Assembly: GCA_030737875.1 (NCBI GenBank)
Contig: CM060923.1
Location: 33,844,501-33,908,500, forward strand
Length of the DNA: 64,000 nt
Source: Allium sativum
Taxonomy: Eukaryota; Streptophyta; Magnoliopsida; Asparagales; Amaryllidaceae
Direction: 5' to 3'
This document shows positions 58,631 through 64,000 of the stretch, piece by piece; positions within the stretch are counted from its first letter, which is position 1; each line of letters starts with the position of its first letter. The notes beneath the pieces were generated by a model. It had not been told where the DNA came from, searched no databases, and saw nothing but the letters and a program-made list of their open reading frames with translations. The translations under genes and the position numbers were made by a program.

Positions 58631-60165
58631 TACGTAAGGAAGTGTTAAAGATTTAGGAAGGGGAAACTTATCTTATTTCGAGGTTAAAGATGTTGTTCAG
58701 TTAAGGTCTGAGAGGTAATTATACCCCTACTTGATTGACTTCGTTTTTAATTTAGAAATGGTTAAGGTTCGAAAGTGAAAGTTGTTAAGTGGAATTAGTT
58801 AATGAGTATAGTGGTTTGGGTCGTCATTGCGATGTGGATTTAAACATCCATTTAAATCCAAATAAAGGAGTATTTGGAAATGTTTTCCAAATCAGAATCA
58901 GAATGAAATCAAAGATGGGAAATTGAAATATGAATTAGAAAATGGAATGTTTATTTATAAGGAAACGAATAAATTAACGATAGGATAAATTTAAGAGTTA
59001 ATATTGATTGATGATTGATTGATACAATTTCCATCTGGAAATAATATCGTTGTTTGCACACGTATTTTCCTTCGATAGTTAAATCACAGACTATCGAAGT
59101 TTTGACCATTTTAACGTTGTTAATATGGAGAGACCGGTTGGATCATTATCCAAAGAACCACTCTGTATTGGCATAAGCGTTGCGAATCATATATGCCAAA
59201 GATAATTGAAGACGGAGTAAAGTGCAAGGGCTGTTGTATAAATCTTAGATAACAGTGACTTAGATGGATGTATGGAACAGTACCTTCGGTTTGTCCAGTC
59301 CCAGGACAACTTGAATGGAAGAAGGTCTGACAGAGTATATCTAACAGATCACGTAAGTTGATCTATCCAAACGTATTTACGTTTGGTGGCAGAGGAATTC
59401 GTTTCTCTTAGCTGTATACTCGTGTTATTTTTGGATAAGTCAATTTGTGATTTGGCGGGTATGACAATGTGACATTCTAAGTGAATGAAGATGTGGCATG
59501 TAAACCTGGATGCCTGGTATGGATGAATGCTGACCAAGTATTTCCAGAAAGGTCACGTACATTGATTTCTTCAACCGTACCAAGAGTGGAAGCGGAGAAG
59601 GAAACTTCTTTAGCTAACACATAATGTACTGTTGTAGACGTCGATTAGTGATTTTCGATGGATCTGACAATGTGGCATTCGAAGTGAATCTGATGTGATG
59701 ATAAAGCGTAACCTCAAGCCTCATCAACCGGTAAATGACAGAAATCGGGAAGGTAGCATGGCTATGTAGGTCGCACTATTAAGGTGTATAATCACCTGAT
59801 CTAGAGTTTCATTTATTTCTATAATCTATTGTTGATGCTGTCCCATTCGGGAAACGGTTGCTGATCCCGACCGTTGGTGATATACATTCGATACACTCAG
59901 CGAAATGAGTGGTCGGTCATGTGTGGTCGGGTTACAAGATGTTCTTGTTGAATCCAGTGTATTCCTCTCTAGAGGTACACTAGCAGAAGGTGGTTCCATA
60001 CCTTGTCATAGTTGGAAACCCATTATCCAATACGTGCTTGCGGTTTTGATTGTATACTATATATGTAGAATGTGAGATGAAAGTGTTTCTGCTAGATTGA
60101 TATATATTTGTACTTAGACATTATTATAATATCAGAACAATATTGCTTTGTCAAAGATGTTGGAT

Positions 60166-60325
60166 TCTCATAAGGGAAAAACCCGTTCCGTATTCACGGC
60201 GTGGTCTTATGAGATATCATATACCTATTTAATTGTTTTACTCACACCAGTCCCATGATTGACCCGGAGTTTAATTTGTTTTGTTTTCCCTAAACTCTTG
60301 GGTGCCTAAATTTGTACGGGCAGTC
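60166..60325 (+). promoter_or_regulatory. Structured 3' LTR domain, 3' LTR copy
   Basis: Same elements as at 52684. Two differences keep pairing: GACTG has become GATTG (60257-60261), which still pairs as RNA through G-U, and the next stem is GAGTTTA/TAAACTC (60267-60273 with 60291-60297), one base pair longer. Confidence 0.6.
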
Positions 60326-60675
60326 AAGTAGTCGGGATTTACAGATATACTTGGAGAGCTTGGAGTAGGAGGCTTCAAGATTTTATAGCTATTGTTTTTC
60401 CGCTGTGTTGTAAGTGTTGTACTCTGATAAGTGTTGTTGTATACATAACTGTTTTTATTTCAAAGTTATGTTTTATATTATATGCTATTCGTTCCGCTGT
60501 GAGATTCGTGTTACTCTGATGTTGTAAGTTCTTCTTCTTCTATTCTAAGTTTCTATCTTATCTATCCTCACCCTCTGTCTTCTTTCTATTAGTTTCTTAA
60601 ATTTCCAGTGCAATTTGGGGTTGGACTTGTGTTAATTCGTCAGCTCAAATTCTACCGGATTTTCGGGTCACTACA

Positions 60676-61240
60676 TTGCAGGTCCGGGTTCAGGTATGGT
60701 TTAGTATACCTATTATTGTTCTGTTTTGCTGCTTATCGCTCATACCAGACTTTTGTCTGACCCAGAGTTTTATGTCTCTTCTTATTACTTTGGGTGCTCT
60801 TATGAGCAGACTAGAGACAGGTTAGCTAGTGATGCACGAGTAGCTGTACCGGAGACGAGCAGGAGGCTTCCACGTATGATATACATAAAGATATTCTCCC
60901 TGTGTTGCTGCTGGTCACTACTTTGGGCATTAGTAGTGCACCCTTCCTTTCTTTTTCTTTAGAGACAGTTTTAAAGTTGTAATAATGATGATGTGGAACA
61001 TAAGCTGTATTTGGATTTTCTGCCGCCATGATGTTTAGTTTCAGCTTATGTACTGTCTCACCTGTTTTATGTCAAGTATGTTATTATTATATTTTATTCC
61101 TTGTGCAATGAGACATTCTACCGGTTCTTGATTATTTCATTCTCTTCTTTCCTTTCTTTGGCAACCGTTCCGGGCTAGTCGGGCATGTGTATAGCGCACT
61201 TTTGGAGGAAATGCGGACTGGTGCGGGGCAGGCCGTCACA
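60676..61240 (+). mobile_element. Outer Ty3/gypsy element, 5' LTR part 2
   Basis: Begins with the duplicated TTGCA, continues the LTR broken at 47122 and ends GCCGTCACA at 61240. It contains a reduced version of the hairpin domain at 60746-60811. Confidence 0.85.
60746..60811 (+). promoter_or_regulatory. Structured LTR domain, outer gypsy copy
   Basis: CAGAC-TTTT-GTCTG (60746-60759), then GACCCAGAGTTTTATG, then TGCTC-TTAT-GAGCA (60795-60808) overlapped by a second CAGAC (60807-60811). Relative to the other LTRs, T has become A in both CAGNC copies and A has become T in the partner strand. An 18-base GGTAT-GGTTTA-GTATACC hairpin lies upstream at about 60695. Confidence 0.58.
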
Positions 61241-61242
61241 CT

Positions 61243-61254
61243 TGGTATCAGAGC
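61243..61254 (+). other. Primer binding site of the outer gypsy element
   Basis: TGGTATCAGAGC two bases after the LTR end, the same tRNA primer and spacing as the giant-LTR element. Confidence 0.92.
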
Positions 61255-61447
61255 ACTAGCTTGCATAGTTAACCTAGGGAAAGACACCAGGGAGAGATAA
61301 TTCGTATATGAGAGCATGTATTTGTGATTATTTTGGTTTTCAAAAGCTATATATATATATATACTATTAGCATATTTAAGGATGAAGTCGCACTGCACTG
61401 GCACCACTATGGAGGCTGTTAATCGTTTTCTCTTTACAGATTGAACG
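61255..61447 (+). other. Leader between primer site and gag
   Basis: Untranslated leader with a TA run (61350-61362). The gag start ATG is at 61448. Confidence 0.6.
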
Positions 61448-62400
61448 ATGAGCCGATACGCAAGAGGTGCCGGTAGAGGAGCCAATAATGGGAATGCTGC
61501 TGACATGAGGATGATGTTTACTGACCTCATGAGGGATATGCTTAGAGATGTTCAGGGGGCAGCTCCTACTGCTGGTAATAGTGGTGGTCCAGCGGTGCAG
61601 GCGCCTAGGGCCGATTTTGCCAAGCTGAATAAGGATTACACTAGTCTTGGTGGAAAGCCGTTCCAAGGAACGGAATCGGCCACAGATGTTCAAGATTGGT
61701 TGGATAGCTGTGAGAGTATCTTCGAAGACTTGGGGTATCGAGGATGCGACGAAAAGAAAGCTAGCGTCCAGTCAGTTGCAAGGACGGGCAATGAATTGGT
61801 GGAATGCTCCCGAGGATCAGATTACTTGAGATCAGTTTAAGGCCTGATTCGGTGAGAAATTTATCCCAGCTGAAGTCAGAGTTTTTTAGGAAATTCTTGG
61901 AACTCAAGCAGAATGGCAGAGCTGTCTCAGAGTATATTGTCGAATTCGACACTTTGTCGAAATATGGGTTATCCCTAATGGATACTGCCGAGAAGAAGAA
62001 CGAGAAGTTCATAACAGGTTTGGATCAGTACTTGGGGGAAAGGCTTATTAACCACATCGATGAGACGTTTGAATCGATTGTGGGGAAAGCATTGAGGTCA
62101 GAGAGTCTTTACCCTAAGTCGAAGACTGAGGTTGCATCTGTAGAGGAGCCAAAGCCGCAAGCAAGCGGTGGAGGCAAGAATTGTTCTCAGAATAAGAGAA
62201 AGCAGAATCAGACTAAAGATGGCCAGAAGAAAAAGAATAAGAAGGAAGTTGAGTGCTTCGGCTGTGGTAAGAAGGGCCATTATGCTAGTAATTGTCGGGC
62301 CAAGCCAGTGGATAGGAAGTGCTTCAACTGTGGCCAAGTGGGACATCACAAGGACAAGTGTCCACAACCCCCTAAAGAAAAGCAGATGGTGAAAGCATAT
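61448..62400 (+). pseudogene. Ty3/gypsy gag (frameshifted, with stops)
   Basis: The capsid region begins MSRYARGAGRGANNGNAADM. FQGTESATDVQDWLDSCESI (from about 61663) is the usual retrotransposon gag block. The frame shifts near 61755. In the next frame [17 protein letters not shown] is followed by TGA at 61827 and again at 61845, where the family has Trp or a similar codon, and TAG at 61887. The frame then shifts to the one containing [21 protein letters not shown] (from about 61894) and [20 protein letters not shown]. Two CCHC zinc knuckles follow, CX2CX4HX4C each, at 62254-62295 and 62320-62361. Gag would form the particle and bind RNA. This copy cannot make a full Gag. Confidence 0.93.
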
Positions 62401-64000
62401 GCCCTTAATGTTGTTCCTTCTTCGTCGAATGCCCAAACTGCGGCGGAGAAGGGTAAGAATGTTGTTATTCATGGTATGCTTTCTGTTTATGATGTTCCTG
62501 TTAGAGTTTTGTTTGATACCGGAGCTTCCAGTTCTTTCATATCTAGTGACCTGGTAGATAGGTTGGACTTGGAGTTCGAGATTGTCGATAGACCTTTAGT
62601 AGTGACGAACCCGATTGGTGGTTCGACTAGCCTTAGCAAGATATGCCGTAATGTGGTCTTATCGAGTCATGGATGCATGTTTGTTTGTGATTGCTTTGTT
62701 GTGGGCTTTACTGGGTTTGGCATTATTTTGGGAGTCGATTGGCTCCAAAGATACGGGGTGTTGGTAGACTGTGAGGGCTTTTTGGTGACAGCTAGAGCGA
62801 ATGACGGGTGGAGGGTAGTGTTTGGTGGTCAACCCAGTGATGGGGTTATGGCTAGTTTCCTAAATTCCCTCGACATCCTGCATGATGAGTTGTCAGAGTT
62901 ACCCGTGGTTGGCCAGTATCCGGACGTCTTCGAGGAAGTGACCGGACATCCACCACACCGAGAGATTGAGTTCCGTATTGATTTAGTGAAAGATGTCATA
63001 CCTATAGTGATGTCACTTCGTCGTATGGCACCAAGGGAGCAGCGAGAGCTCGGGGTGCAAGTAAGTGATCTTTTGAAGAAGGGATTTATCAGAAGAAGTG
63101 TTTCTGAGTGGAGAGCATCAGTTGTGTTTGCTACCAAGGCAGATGGTTCCCTTCGATTGTGTGTGGACTATCGCGAGCTGAATAAGGTGACGAGGAAGAA
63201 TAAGTATCCCCTACCACGGATAGATGATTTGTTTGATCAGTTAAGTGGCGCGAGAGCATTCTCCCAATTGGATCTCGCGACAGGTTTTCATCAGCTTAGA
63301 GTGGAAGCTGAGAGTATAGCTAAAACGACATTTTGGACGCCATCTGGATTTTATGAGTGGTTGGTCATGCCATTTGGGTTGACCAATGCGCCAACATATT
63401 TTGTGGATCTTATGAATAGGGTGTTCAGAGATCATTTGAATAAGTTTGTTCTTGTGTTCGTGGACGATATACTTGTTTATTCAAGGACAGAGGAAGAACA
63501 CAAGGAACATTTGAGGATAGTGATGGAGGTGTACACCAGTTGAAAGCAAAATTCTCTAAGTGTCACTTCTGGAGGAGGGAAGTGAGATTCTTGGGCCATG
63601 TTGTTTCAGAGAATGGTATTGCCGTGGATCCTGCGAAGGTGGCTACGGTGCAAGATTGGTCTACGCCTAAGAATGCAACGGACATAAGAAGTTTCTTGGA
63701 GTTAGTTGGATATTATCATAAGTTTATCCAAGACTTCTCGAAGATAGCGGCACCGTTGACTCAGTTGACCAAGAAGAATCAAGCTTTCGTCTGGGACGAA
63801 AAGTGTGAGAATGAATTCAAGAGTCTAAAGGGCAAGCTGACATGTGCATCAGTGTTAGTCATTCCTAAGGGGAATGAAGAGATGACGGTTTACACGAATG
63901 CATGTGTAACGGACTAGGTGTTGTATTAATGCAAGGAGGCAGGGTTGTAGCTTATGCAAGTCGGCAACTGTAACCGCATGAGAAAAGGTATCCTACCCAT
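62401..64000 (+). pseudogene. Ty3/gypsy protease, reverse transcriptase and RNase H (broken, runs off edge)
   Basis: Aspartic protease: [17 protein letters not shown], with the DTG at 62515-62523, and [12 protein letters not shown] near 62730. Reverse transcriptase: [59 protein letters not shown] and the catalytic FVDD (VDD at 63460-63468), all in one frame open from about 61900 to a TGA at 63541. The frame then changes: [20 protein letters not shown] and [18 protein letters not shown] continue from 63540 to a TAG at 63915. After another shift RNase H appears (GVVLMQGGRVVAYASRQL) with a TAA at 63971. Integrase lies beyond the window, so the chromoviral lineage cannot be fixed. RT itself keeps its catalytic residues. 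Confidence 0.95.

Larger units (their letters stand above)
47123..60675 (+). mobile_element. Complete non-autonomous giant-LTR retrotransposon, 13,553 bp
   Basis: The two terminal direct repeats are 6074 and 6110 bp, start TGTAATGACCC and end CACTACA, and are flanked by TTGCA (47118-47122 and 60676-60680). The primer binding site (53199-53210) is two bases after the 5' LTR, and a polypurine tract (54553-54565) adjoins the 3' LTR. The internal region is only 1369 bp and non-coding, so all enzymes must come from another element; the outer gypsy element uses the same primer tRNA and the same LTR-to-PBS spacing. In 300 aligned bases (48361-48660 against 55801-56100) I counted 11 substitutions, so the insertion is fairly young. 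It is like a LARD in lacking genes but reversed in proportion: 90 percent of its length is LTR. Confidence 0.93.
54566..60675 (+). mobile_element. 3' LTR of the giant-LTR element (6110 bp)
   Basis: Near-identical in order and content to 47123-53196. Differences seen: a 9-base insertion near 54684, one extra TTTATTTGATAAATAAATAG unit, reordered short repeats, and scattered substitutions. The TATA box is at 55613-55620. Confidence 0.92.

Overview
The window is non-genic plant DNA built almost entirely from nested and decayed transposable elements. The case for a plant is: plant-type Ty1/copia and Ty3/gypsy coding remains, LTR retrotransposons primed by initiator-methionine tRNA (TGGTATCAGAGC directly after two LTR ends), an L1-type LINE fragment, MITEs with Mutator-, hAT- and PIF/Harbinger-type target duplications, and a Myb/SANT-like ORF of the plant type. 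No host housekeeping gene, tRNA, rRNA or CRISPR array was seen. The species cannot be named from this sequence.

Layout. 1-9.1 kb: a broken copia pol (1760-3715) with a possible short 3' LTR, long TA/TG/GA microsatellites, a diverged duplication and two small MITEs. 9.1-16.7 kb: old LTR-like sequence present twice (10240-11165 and 15770-16670), with a hAT MITE (11714-12150) and a Tourist-like MITE carrying four palindromes (13418-13843). 16.7-28.9 kb: a 3.8 kb minus-strand LTR (16671-20478) with part of its internal region, a LINE fragment, a foldback MITE and a separate plus-strand LTR (about 26270-27475). 29.0-33.7 kb: a complete 4741 bp solo LTR with GTGCA target duplications. 35.5-45.2 kb: LTR-like sequence, an intact 252-codon Myb/SANT-like ORF on the minus strand (36797-37555), and a decayed gag-like coding region of possible Tat/Ogre type (about 40300-44380). 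45.2-64.0 kb: a Ty3/gypsy element whose 5' LTR (45199-61240) is split by a younger complete element (47123-60675); its damaged gag-pro-RT-RNase H reading frames run off the right edge.

The most unusual object is that inserted element. Its LTRs are 6074 and 6110 bp, they enclose only 1369 bp of non-coding internal sequence (PBS to PPT), and the whole is flanked by TTGCA duplications. Its LTRs share an architecture with the solo LTR and the minus-strand LTR: a short U3 with about 165-bp repeats carrying a GAATTCGACGAAAC-like box, a TATA box, a very long transcribed leader with arrays of short tandem repeats, and near the 3' end a set of hairpins. The hairpin stems differ in sequence between families but keep their pairing. 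The same hairpins are partly present in the LTR of the coding gypsy element, which could be a helper or a relative. I read this as a family of non-autonomous, giant-LTR retrotransposons with a conserved RNA structure; the structural and functional parts of that reading are inference.
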